Source: JAQIBY01 sp963676165
Lineage (GTDB): Bacteria > Bacteroidota > Bacteroidia > Bacteroidales > ML635J-15
Direction of reading: 5' to 3'
Length of the DNA: 64,000 bases
NCBI GenBank assembly: GCA_963676165.1
Contig: OY781043.1
Span: 3,410,001-3,474,000, forward strand
In this document: positions 27,370-36,759 of the stretch, piece after piece
Layout: each line of letters begins with the position of its first letter
How positions within the stretch are numbered: position 1 is the first letter of the stretch
Translations under genes and position numbers: made by a program
The notes under the pieces: generated by a model
Told to the model about the DNA's origin: nothing
Databases searched by the model: none
What the model saw: the letters and a program-made list of their open reading frames with translations, nothing else

Positions 27370-27436
27370 TACATACTGTTTACATACTCTCTATCTAAAT
27401 TTAATGGGCAGCATTCTATCTTCCCTTTGAAATCCT

Positions 27437-27444
27437 TATCTTTA
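27437..27444 (+). promoter_or_regulatory. -7-like box TATCTTTA before cmk
   Basis: It ends four bases before the cmk ATG at 27449; the message may be leaderless. Confidence 0.4.
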
Positions 27445-27448
27445 CAGC

Positions 27449-28141
27449 ATGAAAATTCAGGACAAACATATAGTCATTGCAGTTGATGGTCATTCCTCCT
27501 GTGGAAAAAGCACAATGGCAAAGCAAATTGCGAAATCACTTAATTTGCTATATGTTGACAGCGGTGCAATGTACCGAGCTGTCACCTTGTATAGCATGCA
27601 ACACATTGATTTCTCAAAGCCCCCGATAGATACGAATGACATTATCAGATTGCTTCCTGAAATACACATTGATTTTAAGAAAGAGAAAGGGTTGTATTAC
27701 ACTTTTTTAAATGAGGAAAATGTTGAAAATGAAATCCGTCAGATGGAAGTTTCAAAGCAAGTTTCCCTAGTTAGTGCAATACCTGAAGTGAGAAAGAAGC
27801 TCGTCAAGCTCCAACGTCAATTATCTGACAACCACAACATTATAATGGACGGCAGAGACATCGGAACAGTGGTCTTCCCAAAAGCAGACATTAAGTTCTT
27901 TGTCACTGCAGAAGCAAAGGTTCGTGCAGAACGTCGTTATCTTGAGCTTAAAGAAAAAGGCATGGAAACTAACTTTAAATCTGTTTGGGGAAACATCATC
28001 AAAAGGGACGAAATTGATTCCAACCGAGAAACAAGCCCACTCATTCAGGCGAGAGATGCAATTCTTATTGACAACAGCAATATGAATCAGCAAGAGCAAT
28101 TGGAGTTCGCATTAAATTTGATAAAGGAGAAGTTGAAATGA
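27449..28141 (+). CDS. cmk: Cytidylate kinase
   Basis: Phosphorylates CMP and dCMP with ATP. The 230-residue protein has the P-loop VDGHSSCGKSTMAKQIA (about 12-28), the substrate region YVDSGAMYRAVTLYS, the Arg-containing MDGRDIGTVVFPKADIKFF, and lid-region arginines. It overlaps ispH by 4 bp (ATGA), so the two are coupled. Confidence 0.93.
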   Translation: MKIQDKHIVIAVDGHSSCGKSTMAKQIAKSLNLLYVDSGAMYRAVTLYSMQHIDFSKPPIDTNDIIRLLPEIHIDFKKEKGLYYTFLNEENVENEIRQMEVSKQVSLVSAIPEVRKKLVKLQRQLSDNHNIIMDGRDIGTVVFPKADIKFFVTAEAKVRAERRYLELKEKGMETNFKSVWGNIIKRDEIDSNRETSPLIQARDAILIDNSNMNQQEQLEFALNLIKEKLK

Positions 28142-29010
28142 AAATAGAACTCGATCCCAATTCTGGTTTTTGTTTTGGTGTAACCAATGCAATCAATATG
28201 GCTGAAGATATCTTGCTCAACCAAGAAAAGCTATATTGCCTTGGTGACATAGTTCACAATAATGTTGAAGTAAAACGATTACAAAAACTAGGACTAATTA
28301 GTATCAACCACGAGCAATACAAGACACTTAGTAACACAAGTGTATTGATACGCGCTCATGGAGAACCACCTTCAACATACGAAATTGCAAAAAAGAAAAA
28401 CATAATACTTATTGATGCCACCTGCCCCGTTGTACTAAAGCTGCAAGATAGAATAAAACGATTGGGACAAGAGGTTTTTGCTAACAACGGTCAAGTTGTA
28501 ATTTATGGGAAACATGGGCATGCAGAAGTAGTAGGTCTCATTGGGCAAACTGCAGGAAAAGCAATTGTCGTAATGGACAAACAAGATTTGGATAAGATAG
28601 ACTTTACAAAATCTATCCATCTATTTTCTCAAACTACCAGAAAAATCACAGAATATCATGAGATTGCCACAGCCATTCGTGAGCGCATGGACAATCCTGA
28701 AGAGTTGAAAGTACACAATAGTATTTGTCCAAGTGTTTCAGGTAGAGAGCCTGAATTAAAAGACTTTGCAAAAGCCCATGATATCATTATTTTTGTATCT
28801 GGAGAAAAAAGCTCCAATGGGAAAATGCTTTTTAAAGTTTGTAAAGCAGCAAATCAGAATTCCCACTTTGTCAGCAAACCAGAAGACATACAAAGTGAAT
28901 GGTTCAATGAAATTGAAACGGTAGGAATATCAGGAGCCACATCAACTCCGTGGTGGTTAATGGAAGAGGTTGCTGAGAAATTAAGGACATACAATTATGA
29001 CAAAATATAA
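28138..29010 (+). CDS. ispH: 4-hydroxy-3-methylbut-2-enyl diphosphate reductase
   Basis: Last step of the MEP isoprenoid pathway; an iron-sulfur enzyme making IPP and DMAPP. The 290-residue protein has the three cluster cysteines in SGFCFGVTNA, DATCPVV and NSICPSVSGREPELKDFA, and conserved His residues in IVHNN, RAHGEPP and YGKHGHAEV. ispG of the same pathway is at 39883. It overlaps cmk by 4 bp and pfkA by 14 bp. Confidence 0.94.
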   Translation: MKIELDPNSGFCFGVTNAINMAEDILLNQEKLYCLGDIVHNNVEVKRLQKLGLISINHEQYKTLSNTSVLIRAHGEPPSTYEIAKKKNIILIDATCPVVLKLQDRIKRLGQEVFANNGQVVIYGKHGHAEVVGLIGQTAGKAIVVMDKQDLDKIDFTKSIHLFSQTTRKITEYHEIATAIRERMDNPEELKVHNSICPSVSGREPELKDFAKAHDIIIFVSGEKSSNGKMLFKVCKAANQNSHFVSKPEDIQSEWFNEIETVGISGATSTPWWLMEEVAEKLRTYNYDKI

Positions 29011-29977
29011 GCGCATAGGATTATTAACTTCTGGAGGAGATGCTCCGGGAATGAACGCTGCAATCAGAGCAGTTGTTAGAGCAGGATTATCGCACCAAAT
29101 TATGATGTCAGGAATCGTTCGAGGTTATGACGGACTTGTTAACGGTGATTTCACTGAAATGTCATCACGAAAAGTGAGTAATATTATTCACCGTGGAGGA
29201 ACCATCTTAAAATCGGCACGTTCAGAAGCTTTCAGAACCAAAGAAGGCAGATATCAAGCATATAGAAATCTAATTGAGGAAGGCATTGAGGCTCTCGTTG
29301 TCATCGGTGGTGACGGAACATTCACAGGTGCCCGAATTTTCGGTGAAGAATACGATTTCCCAATTGTTGGAATTCCTGGGACTATCGATAATGATTTGTA
29401 TGGCACAGACATGACCATAGGTTTTGACACAGCACTAAACACTGTGGTTGAAGCGGTTGACAAAATTCGCGATACAGCATCATCTCACGAACGCTTATTT
29501 TTCATTGAGGTTATGGGTAGAGATGCTGGATTCATTGCATTAAGATCAGGTATAGCAACGGGAGCAGAAGCAATTTTTATACCTGAAGTACAAACAGAAC
29601 TGGAAGATTTCGAATCTTATCTTTTCAACGGAAATAACAACAAGAAATCTAGCAATATCGTTTTGGTCGCTGAAGGCGATGAAACAGGTGGTGCTTTTAA
29701 GCTTGCGGATAAAGTAAAAGAGAAATTCCCCCAATACGATATGCGAGTTACCATACTCGGACACATCCAAAGAGGAGGTTCTCCATCGGCATACGACAGA
29801 TACATTGCAAGCAGACTAGGTGTTGCTGCAATTGAAGCTCTTATTGACAATCAACGTAGCATTATGGTTGGTTTAAAACATAAGGAAATTGACCATATTC
29901 CTTTATCACAAACCATCAAACATCATAAAGAAGCAGATAAAACTCTGATCGCCTTGTTGAAAACACTCAACTTTTAA
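28997..29977 (+). CDS. pfkA: ATP-dependent 6-phosphofructokinase
   Basis: Commits fructose-6-phosphate to glycolysis. The 326-residue protein has GGDAPGMNAAIRAVVRAG, the ATP-binding GGDGTFTGA, the catalytic GIPGTIDNDLYGTDMTIGFD, the substrate-binding EVMGRDAGFIAL and GHIQRGGSPSAYDR. GGDG rather than GGDD points to ATP use. It is part of the cmk-ispH-pfkA run, with priA 9 bp downstream. Confidence 0.95.
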   Translation: MTKYKRIGLLTSGGDAPGMNAAIRAVVRAGLSHQIMMSGIVRGYDGLVNGDFTEMSSRKVSNIIHRGGTILKSARSEAFRTKEGRYQAYRNLIEEGIEALVVIGGDGTFTGARIFGEEYDFPIVGIPGTIDNDLYGTDMTIGFDTALNTVVEAVDKIRDTASSHERLFFIEVMGRDAGFIALRSGIATGAEAIFIPEVQTELEDFESYLFNGNNNKKSSNIVLVAEGDETGGAFKLADKVKEKFPQYDMRVTILGHIQRGGSPSAYDRYIASRLGVAAIEALIDNQRSIMVGLKHKEIDHIPLSQTIKHHKEADKTLIALLKTLNF

Positions 29978-29986
29978 TCAGAATTT

Positions 29987-32377
29987 ATGCTTGCTGATGT
30001 TATTTTACCCATCCCTGTTCCGGTTAATTACACATATCGGGTTCCGAAAACGCTTGTAGAGCGCGTTAAGGAAGGACATCGGGTAATTGTCCCTTTGGGG
30101 AAATCGAAAATACATACTGGCATTGTTCGAAAAGTACATTCCACATCAGCAAGTTCAGATAAAATTAAAAGTATCCTGCTTGCAATTGATGAAAAAGTAT
30201 TTGTTTCAGAGCAAACAATTGAAATTTGGGAATGGATGGCTTTTTACTACCACTGTAGTTTGGGTGAAATTTACAAAGCTGCGGTTCCAAGTTATTTCAG
30301 AAATTTTGAAGACATTGATATCCACATTCCAAATCCGGAAAGGCTCACAAAAGCATCCAATTTCCTTGGTGAACACTTAAATACTGAGCACAAATTTCGT
30401 TTGAGACATTGCATGGATATTTTTGGAGCAAAAGAAAGCAGTGCTGCCATCATCTCTCTTGCTGAAATAGACAATCTCGAAGGTGAATATACATCAAGCA
30501 TACAATTGCGAGAAAATTTCATTGTCAGAAACACCTCATGGGACAAGCTTGAGGATAGTATTAAAGCATCGAAAAGTGCACCCGCAAGAAAAAAAATATT
30601 GAAGTTTTTTACAGGACATACAGACCTTCCTGTCAACTTACTAAAAAACAAAATAGGTGTTGGTAAGACAGCATTAAAACCACTGATTGAAGAAGGACTA
30701 CTTAAACAAGAATCCCGTATCATAATGCAAACCAAGCCAAAAGCTGACTTTTCAAAACTTCCCGAACTCAATGACGCCCAGAAAGTTGCTTATAAAAAGA
30801 TACTCAAAGGCTTTGGGTTGAAAAAAACTTGTCTTTTACACGGAATTACTTCTAGCGGAAAAACACTCATCTACCTTCACCTTATCAAGAAAACCATTGA
30901 GGAAGGAAAACAAGTGCTTTATCTGCTTCCTGAAATTGCATTGACAACTCAGATTATTGATCGCATTAATGAAAGCACAGGAAATATTGCAGAAGTTTTT
31001 CACAGCAAGTTTATTGGAAAATCCAGACTACGTTTGTGGGAAAATGCCGAGTCAGGCATTAACCCTCTAATCATTGGAGCACGTTCTGCCGTTTTCTTGC
31101 CTATGCACAATTTAGGTCTCATTATTGTGGACGAGGAACATGACTCAAGTTACAAGCAACACGACCCTGCACCTCGCTATAACGCAAGAGATATGGCTGT
31201 GCTTTTGGGAACAAAAACCGAGGCAAATATTCTTTTAGGATCTGCAACACCTTCTGCGGAATCATGGTTAAATGCTGTGAAAGGAAAGTACTATTTCATT
31301 CCGCTGTATTCGAGGTATCAGGATTTTCCTTTGCCAAAAATCCGCTTGCTTGACACACACCATGCAAGAAAGCGCAAAGTCATGACCAATGAATTTCATC
31401 CAGAAACATTGAAACAAATCGGTGAAGTTTTGAATCGAGACGGTCAGATCATTGTTTTGAGAAATCGCAAAGGATATGCTCCCCTGCTCAGATGCACAGA
31501 ATGCGGCTGGACAGCATCCTGTCCGAATTGCTCTGTCCATCTCACTTACCACAAAAAAGATGGAAGGTTGCGTTGTCACCACTGTCATTACAGCATTCCA
31601 GTACCTGCTCAATGTCCTGATTGTGGAAATCCTGACTTGAGTTATTTCGGATATGGAACTCAAAAAGTAGAGGAAGAACTTTCGTTTGCATTTCCAGAAG
31701 TTGGAATCTCAAGATTTGATCAGGACAGTCTTAAAAATCCGAAACAATACCGAAAAATCATTCAAGACTTTGCAGCTCAGAAAACGCAGATACTGGTTGG
31801 AACCCAAATGCTAACGAAAGGGCTCGACTTTGAAAACGTGCGACTTATAGCAGTCCTTCATGCAGATCAAATGCTAACATATCCCGATTTCAGAGCTTAC
31901 GAAAGAGCATACCAAATGCTGGAACAAGTGAGTGGCAGAACAGGCAGACATATGGAGGATGCATTGGTACTCATACAAACGTCTTTTCCTGATCACACGG
32001 TTTTGCAAGCCCTTATCCAGCATGATTTTATTAAGATGATAGGAAATGATTTGGATGAAAGACATGCCCTTGGCTATCCCCCATTTTCACACATGATAAA
32101 CATACACATCAAAAGTGTGAATCAATATCAGCTGGAAAAACGTAGCACGTTTTTATACAAGGATCTTAATCGGGAATTTGGCAATCTAGTAAGCGAACCT
32201 GCAATTCCTGTCATTGAACGTATTGGCAAGCTTTACGAACGATTAATACAGGTTAAAATCCCGAAAGGGAAAAACCAAAACACGTATAAAAAACAACTAC
32301 AAAAAATTGTCCAGGGTTTTAGCACTTCAGATGCTGGTAAATCATTACGAATTTACATGGATGCAGATCCTGTGTAG
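29987..32377 (+). CDS. priA: Primosomal protein N' (replication restart helicase PriA)
   Basis: PriA restarts stalled forks. The 796-residue protein has the N-terminal DNA-binding domain (YTYRVPKTLVERVKEGHRV), Walker A GITSSGKT (about 286-293), a DEEH box (about 382-385) followed by HDPAPRYNARDMAV, and zinc-binding Cys pairs in CTECGWTASCPNC, RCHHCHYS and CPDCGN. The helicase C-terminal motif GTQMLTKGLDFENV and SGRTGR are intact. The next gene converges on it. Confidence 0.95.
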   Translation: MLADVILPIPVPVNYTYRVPKTLVERVKEGHRVIVPLGKSKIHTGIVRKVHSTSASSDKIKSILLAIDEKVFVSEQTIEIWEWMAFYYHCSLGEIYKAAVPSYFRNFEDIDIHIPNPERLTKASNFLGEHLNTEHKFRLRHCMDIFGAKESSAAIISLAEIDNLEGEYTSSIQLRENFIVRNTSWDKLEDSIKASKSAPARKKILKFFTGHTDLPVNLLKNKIGVGKTALKPLIEEGLLKQESRIIMQTKPKADFSKLPELNDAQKVAYKKILKGFGLKKTCLLHGITSSGKTLIYLHLIKKTIEEGKQVLYLLPEIALTTQIIDRINESTGNIAEVFHSKFIGKSRLRLWENAESGINPLIIGARSAVFLPMHNLGLIIVDEEHDSSYKQHDPAPRYNARDMAVLLGTKTEANILLGSATPSAESWLNAVKGKYYFIPLYSRYQDFPLPKIRLLDTHHARKRKVMTNEFHPETLKQIGEVLNRDGQIIVLRNRKGYAPLLRCTECGWTASCPNCSVHLTYHKKDGRLRCHHCHYSIPVPAQCPDCGNPDLSYFGYGTQKVEEELSFAFPEVGISRFDQDSLKNPKQYRKIIQDFAAQKTQILVGTQMLTKGLDFENVRLIAVLHADQMLTYPDFRAYERAYQMLEQVSGRTGRHMEDALVLIQTSFPDHTVLQALIQHDFIKMIGNDLDERHALGYPPFSHMINIHIKSVNQYQLEKRSTFLYKDLNREFGNLVSEPAIPVIERIGKLYERLIQVKIPKGKNQNTYKKQLQKIVQGFSTSDAGKSLRIYMDADPV

Positions 32378-32387
32378 GTAACGCACA

Positions 32388-33536
32388 TTACCTCCTAGTT
32401 TTAATGCGGGCAAATCGTCGCTTCAATTTAAGAATTGGACGCTCAAAAATTTCATAACTAATTGCAGGAATTAGCAGACTTAGTACTGTAACAAAGAGCA
32501 TATACAAATACAAGTTTGAAATATCCCATCTCAACATAATCTTTTTCATAATAATATGAAGAAGAATATTTCCATACATATAGATTCCATAAGAGATTTT
32601 GCCAAAATAATGGAAAATACTGTTTGGTTTCAAAACATGCCTAAACTTTTCATTGAAATTGTAGTCCAACAATAACAAACTTATTACAGCGATATAAAAG
32701 AACTTTTTAAAGCCACCAAGGAAAACAGAGTTCCAATTTCCCACCGGCTCTAAACAAAAAACTGCAATGAGCACTATCCAAAGTAGAATACGATAATAAC
32801 GGCTAAGATTTATCTGGAATGGCTTTTTAGCATAGAAATATGCCCCTATCGCTCCAATAACCAAAACATCCATACGAGAAAAGGTATGCAAGTACAACGT
32901 ATACCATGGATGATCAGCTGACATCACTGAATACATTCTAAAACCAATACTAAAGATGATAAGTGAAATAAAGACTTTCATCAGATGTTTATTTGGAATA
33001 AATGCAATGATAAATGGCCAAACGAGATAAAAATGTTCTTCAATACAGATGGACCAGAAATGTGCAAATGGGTATATCCATTTAGTGGTTTGTATCGTAT
33101 GAAAATTATTAACAAATAATATATTTACAAGATAATTTGGCGTATCAGCATTTACCCAGTTGACAATCAATGGAGCAATTGCAATAAGCATAAAATACAA
33201 TGGCCAAATACGCAATGTTCGTCGTACAATGAAATTAAAGATGTTAATTTTCCCGAATTTTTCTTTTTCTTTAATAAGAATATAGGTAATAAGAAATCCA
33301 CTTAGAAGGAAAAAAACATCAACTCCAATTTCAAAGTTCTTTAAAGCTTGATGCACAAGTTTCCCCCCTGCTGTCAAATCAGTGTATGTTCCACCAGAAA
33401 GGAATCCGATTTCTCCAAACCAACCCCTCCAAGCTTCATAGCCATGATAAATAATAATCATGAAAGCCGCAATAAAACGAACCACATCAAGGTGTGGAAA
33501 ATATACACGATTTGAACTATCCTGGGGTACTGCCAT
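32388..33536 (-). CDS. Acyltransferase family 3 (OafA/YrhL type)
   Basis: An integral membrane O-acyltransferase of 382 residues with about ten transmembrane segments. The N-terminal LDVVRFIAAFMIIIYHGYEAW carries the R and H of the acyltransferase-3 family (the H is probably catalytic). FFLLSGFLITYILIKEKEKFGKI and FWSICIEEHFYLVWP are also diagnostic. It probably acylates a cell-surface glycan; substrate unknown. It has its own -7 box. Confidence 0.85.
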   Translation of the reverse strand: MAVPQDSSNRVYFPHLDVVRFIAAFMIIIYHGYEAWRGWFGEIGFLSGGTYTDLTAGGKLVHQALKNFEIGVDVFFLLSGFLITYILIKEKEKFGKINIFNFIVRRTLRIWPLYFMLIAIAPLIVNWVNADTPNYLVNILFVNNFHTIQTTKWIYPFAHFWSICIEEHFYLVWPFIIAFIPNKHLMKVFISLIIFSIGFRMYSVMSADHPWYTLYLHTFSRMDVLVIGAIGAYFYAKKPFQINLSRYYRILLWIVLIAVFCLEPVGNWNSVFLGGFKKFFYIAVISLLLLDYNFNEKFRHVLKPNSIFHYFGKISYGIYMYGNILLHIIMKKIMLRWDISNLYLYMLFVTVLSLLIPAISYEIFERPILKLKRRFARIKTRR

Positions 33537-33559
33537 AATTATTCAAGCTTTAAACCATG

Positions 33560-33567
33560 CAAAGATA
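33560..33567 (-). promoter_or_regulatory. -7 box TATCTTTG for the acyltransferase gene
   Basis: Minus-strand exact match to TAnnTTTG, 23 bases before the start codon. Confidence 0.55.
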
Positions 33568-33617
33568 GAGAAAAATCTATGCATTGAAAATATATCATAT
33601 TAGTAAGAATCAATCAA

Positions 33618-34835
33618 CTACTCACTTATGGTCTCAGTTTCTTCCGCATCGACAACAAGCATGTAATTTTGATTTTTTGTGTACCAATGGTATCCTAAAG
33701 AAAATGGTAATTCTTTGTGCTCATATTCATCACTGACATAAGCAGCTTTCAAATCATTTTGTGTCAAATTCGTACTGAAGTCAGAAATTGGTTTCTCATA
33801 TGCGCCAAATAAGACAAACTCATGTGAGTCTTTATCAAAATATTTGAATGGAATTCCGGTATCATCTTGGAACAAAGCCTGAGTTTTATCCATCAGAATT
33901 TCACGGATAGAGCTAAACGTATTGTAATGCATAAGATAAGATGCAGATTTCACAAAACCATTAGACTGTCTCAATCCTTTTAAATAAAGCTCAAGTTCAG
34001 GATGTTTTGTAAATCCATTGTTTGAAATGTCGCAATAAAAATACGTCAAGGTTTTGACACGACCACCAGCATTTTCTCTAAAGAAAAAACGCACTCCACG
34101 ATATTCATCATTCGGGATATTTACTGAATCAGGATACACACTTAATGTACCTTCAACATCCACTTTCACAGCCTCAACATCTAAAATTTCATGTCCTGTT
34201 CTTGAAAGGAATACATAAAAGATTGGCAATACACCTTCCACTTTTTTACCACCAATATCCTTAATCATATTTCCGGTAATAAAATAAGAGCGTTTATAAA
34301 TATCACGAAGGAAAAAATCAATATTATGCAAATAATCTTTGTGTTCTTGCCCTGTCATTTCAGAGAAATCAGGCATTAAGCCAATTTTTTCATTTGCTAG
34401 AAAGACATAATCATTGGCGTTAGGGAAAAGCGTGTATGCATGCAAGAAATCAGGACCAGAAAAAGGATAGAATAATTGCATAGTATCGTTCATTTGATGA
34501 CTAAAATATTCTGTCACCCAATCTCTCATAGTAGAAAGACGCTTTTCTTCGATCATACCCCAATTCTTATTGATTGTACTTGAATACTCATCCCATTCTG
34601 CATCTGAAATTTTCCCTTCTGCTTCCTTCAAGTCCATAACGCTACCACTCAGATAATGCGCAATCTGATCATGAATGCTGTCTTTCGGGAAAGTAACTTC
34701 AGCTTGCAGGGTATCTGTAGTTTCCTGAACAGTTTCTTCATTTGTGTTTTCGTTTGTTTGTGCCGGCTTATTGCATGCTAAAAAAAGAAATGCAGGGGCA
34801 ATTAATAACAAAAAGCTTCTCATAGTTTTATTCAT
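33618..34835 (-). CDS. Lipoprotein of unknown function
   Basis: A 405-residue lipoprotein. The signal is FLLLIAPAFLFLAC, followed by an acidic, Thr-rich linker (NENTNEETVQETTDTLQ). The rest is a soluble domain with no motif I recognise; it contains LFYPFSGPDFLHAYTLFP, AYTLFPNANDYVFLANEK and SASYLMHYNTFSSIREILM. It overlaps the start of the minus-strand permease gene by 4 bp at its own start (34832-34835), so the pair is probably coupled. No function proposed. Confidence 0.7.
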   Translation of the reverse strand: MNKTMRSFLLLIAPAFLFLACNKPAQTNENTNEETVQETTDTLQAEVTFPKDSIHDQIAHYLSGSVMDLKEAEGKISDAEWDEYSSTINKNWGMIEEKRLSTMRDWVTEYFSHQMNDTMQLFYPFSGPDFLHAYTLFPNANDYVFLANEKIGLMPDFSEMTGQEHKDYLHNIDFFLRDIYKRSYFITGNMIKDIGGKKVEGVLPIFYVFLSRTGHEILDVEAVKVDVEGTLSVYPDSVNIPNDEYRGVRFFFRENAGGRVKTLTYFYCDISNNGFTKHPELELYLKGLRQSNGFVKSASYLMHYNTFSSIREILMDKTQALFQDDTGIPFKYFDKDSHEFVLFGAYEKPISDFSTNLTQNDLKAAYVSDEYEHKELPFSLGYHWYTKNQNYMLVVDAEETETISE

Positions 34836-36190
34836 TTGGATTTTCGTTTATCAAAATATTTACTCAAAAAATACATTCCACTACCAACCACAAGGGTTAA
34901 AAGGATGGCGATTAAAATGCTTGGTTTCATTTTCAAAAAGAAAACTATCATCCATCCCGTAAGAATCAGATAGATTAAAGGAGTTACTGGATATCCCCAA
35001 GCTTTGTATGGTCGTTTTAAGTTTGGTTGCTTAACGCGCAACACAAAAACTCCAAGTACAGCTAAGAAAGAGAAAATACTCAGTAAGACAGATGTAAATT
35101 CGATAAGGTCACCAAAGGGCACAAAAATAATCATAGGAATAATGAGTCCTAGCTGAAAGAAAATTGCAATGTGTGGCACCTGATTTTTATTTCGCTTATT
35201 TAAAAAGCTAAACACCCTCAAGTCTTCACCGATTGTTGAGCTAACACGAGGCCCTGCCCAAATCATCGAGCTAATTGCTGATATTAATGCAAAGGCAATT
35301 AATCCTGAGACAATAGCCGCACCCGTTGAGCCAAAAATATGTTGAGCCGCAACATTTCCAACGTCTTTTTGCAGTACAAGATCGTTAATTGGGGCAACAT
35401 ATAGAAACATCATATTCAGCAAAACATAAAGCACTGCCACTGCAGCAGTCCCAATCAAAAGTGAACGCGGCAAATTTCTCCCTGGGTTTTTCATGTCATC
35501 AACAATATATGCTGCAGCATTCCAACCAGAATAAGCAAGCATTACCCAAACAAGGCTTCCTGCAAATGCCATGGAAAACATGTCGTTGATACTTTGTTTT
35601 GTCGGAGCGAAACTGATTTGCGATCCACCATCAGCTAAAACAAAACCCAAAACAATGAGCACTACGATGAGTACAATTTTAAACAAGGTAAAGAACTTTT
35701 GAAAGCGTGATACAGCCTTCAAATTTTGAAGGTGAATGAGTGATATTGCAAGTGATACTCCGATTGCAATTAACTTTTCTGTCCATGGATTTGCAGCCTC
35801 TTCTCCCAGCATCCCAATTGCATAATCGCCCATTGCTAAAGCTGCGGCTGCAATAGGAGCTGCAAAACCTATCATTATAGAAACCCATCCGGCAAGAAAG
35901 CCTATCAGGGGATGATAAATTTTCGATAAGAAATTATACTCTCCTCCATTACGTGGAAGTGATGCGCCAAGTTCTCCATAGGCAAAGCTCCCAAACAAAG
36001 CAAGCATTCCACCAACAGCCCAGAGCATTAAAATTGTAAATCCGTGTTTTAGGTCTATTACCTGATAACCTAAACTAGTAAAAACGCCTGTTCCTACCAT
36101 ATTCGCCACAACAACAGCAATGGCTGTCGAAAGACCTATTTTGTATACGTTTTGTTTGTTCATTAATCCGGGCTTTCTCACGTTATCCAC
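34832..36190 (-). CDS. APC-family amino-acid permease
   Basis: An inner-membrane transporter of 452 residues with about 12 hydrophobic segments. The start region AVVVANMVGTGVFTSLGYQV is the APC-family first helix with its GTGVF substrate motif. FGSFAYGELGASLPRNGGEY and SGWNAAAYIVDDMKNPGRNLPRS are further APC signatures. It could be an antiporter or an amino-acid importer; the sequence does not decide. It heads an operon with the lipoprotein gene. Confidence 0.87.
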   Translation of the reverse strand: MDNVRKPGLMNKQNVYKIGLSTAIAVVVANMVGTGVFTSLGYQVIDLKHGFTILMLWAVGGMLALFGSFAYGELGASLPRNGGEYNFLSKIYHPLIGFLAGWVSIMIGFAAPIAAAALAMGDYAIGMLGEEAANPWTEKLIAIGVSLAISLIHLQNLKAVSRFQKFFTLFKIVLIVVLIVLGFVLADGGSQISFAPTKQSINDMFSMAFAGSLVWVMLAYSGWNAAAYIVDDMKNPGRNLPRSLLIGTAAVAVLYVLLNMMFLYVAPINDLVLQKDVGNVAAQHIFGSTGAAIVSGLIAFALISAISSMIWAGPRVSSTIGEDLRVFSFLNKRNKNQVPHIAIFFQLGLIIPMIIFVPFGDLIEFTSVLLSIFSFLAVLGVFVLRVKQPNLKRPYKAWGYPVTPLIYLILTGWMIVFFLKMKPSILIAILLTLVVGSGMYFLSKYFDKRKSK

Positions 36191-36206
36191 TACCCAATAT
36201 GAATTT

Positions 36207-36214
36207 CAAAGATA
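36207..36214 (-). promoter_or_regulatory. -7 box TATCTTTG for the permease operon
   Basis: Minus-strand exact match, 16 bases before the permease start. Confidence 0.55.
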
Positions 36215-36293
36215 CAATTTAGGCAGGATCAGGCAAGACGTACGAAAAAAAGTAATGTGCTTAGGTGCAATTTAGAGTTTGTACAAATAAGCA

Positions 36294-36758
36294 TTAATCA
36301 GCAGGCAGTATCTTAGAAATTTCGTCGGATTCAAAACCACGTTGTGAAAGATAAGCAAAGAGTTTCTGCCGAGTTTTCCAGGGATCTTCTTCTTTCTTTT
36401 CCAATTGTCTTTGTTTTGATTCGGCTAAATCTTTTAAGACTTCCCGATATCGCTTCATATCGATTTCATCCAATGCAACACGAAGTATTTCCTCTGGGAT
36501 TTGTTTTCCGGAAAGCATAAAACGGATTTTCACTTTTCCCCATTTTGAAAGATAACATTTATCATTGACATAGCTTTGAGCATATCGCTGTTCATCAATG
36601 AATCTTTCTTCCTCAACCTGACGGATAATTTTGTCATGCAATTGGTCTGGCACTTGCCACTGATAAAGCTTTTGTCTTAAATCATATTTGCATTTTTCTC
36701 CCCGAAGACAATAACGGCGTGCTTTTTCCAGCGTCATTTCAAGTTGAGAATCGGACAT
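36294..36758 (-). CDS. recX: RecX-family regulator of RecA
   Basis: RecX binds RecA filaments and limits strand exchange. The 154-residue protein has the three helical repeats of the family: KARRYCLRGEKCKYDLRQKL, IIRQVEEERFIDEQRYAQSY and ILRVALDEIDMKRYREVL. Length fits. recA is not nearby. It lies one base after the DUF2797 gene and probably shares its transcript. Confidence 0.87.
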   Translation of the reverse strand: MSDSQLEMTLEKARRYCLRGEKCKYDLRQKLYQWQVPDQLHDKIIRQVEEERFIDEQRYAQSYVNDKCYLSKWGKVKIRFMLSGKQIPEEILRVALDEIDMKRYREVLKDLAESKQRQLEKKEEDPWKTRQKLFAYLSQRGFESDEISKILPAD

Positions 36759-36759
36759 G

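Noticed and set aside
32376..32393. Hairpin AGGTAA/TTACCT between priA and the acyltransferase as terminator
   Set aside because: Six-base stem without a T-run; too weak to call.
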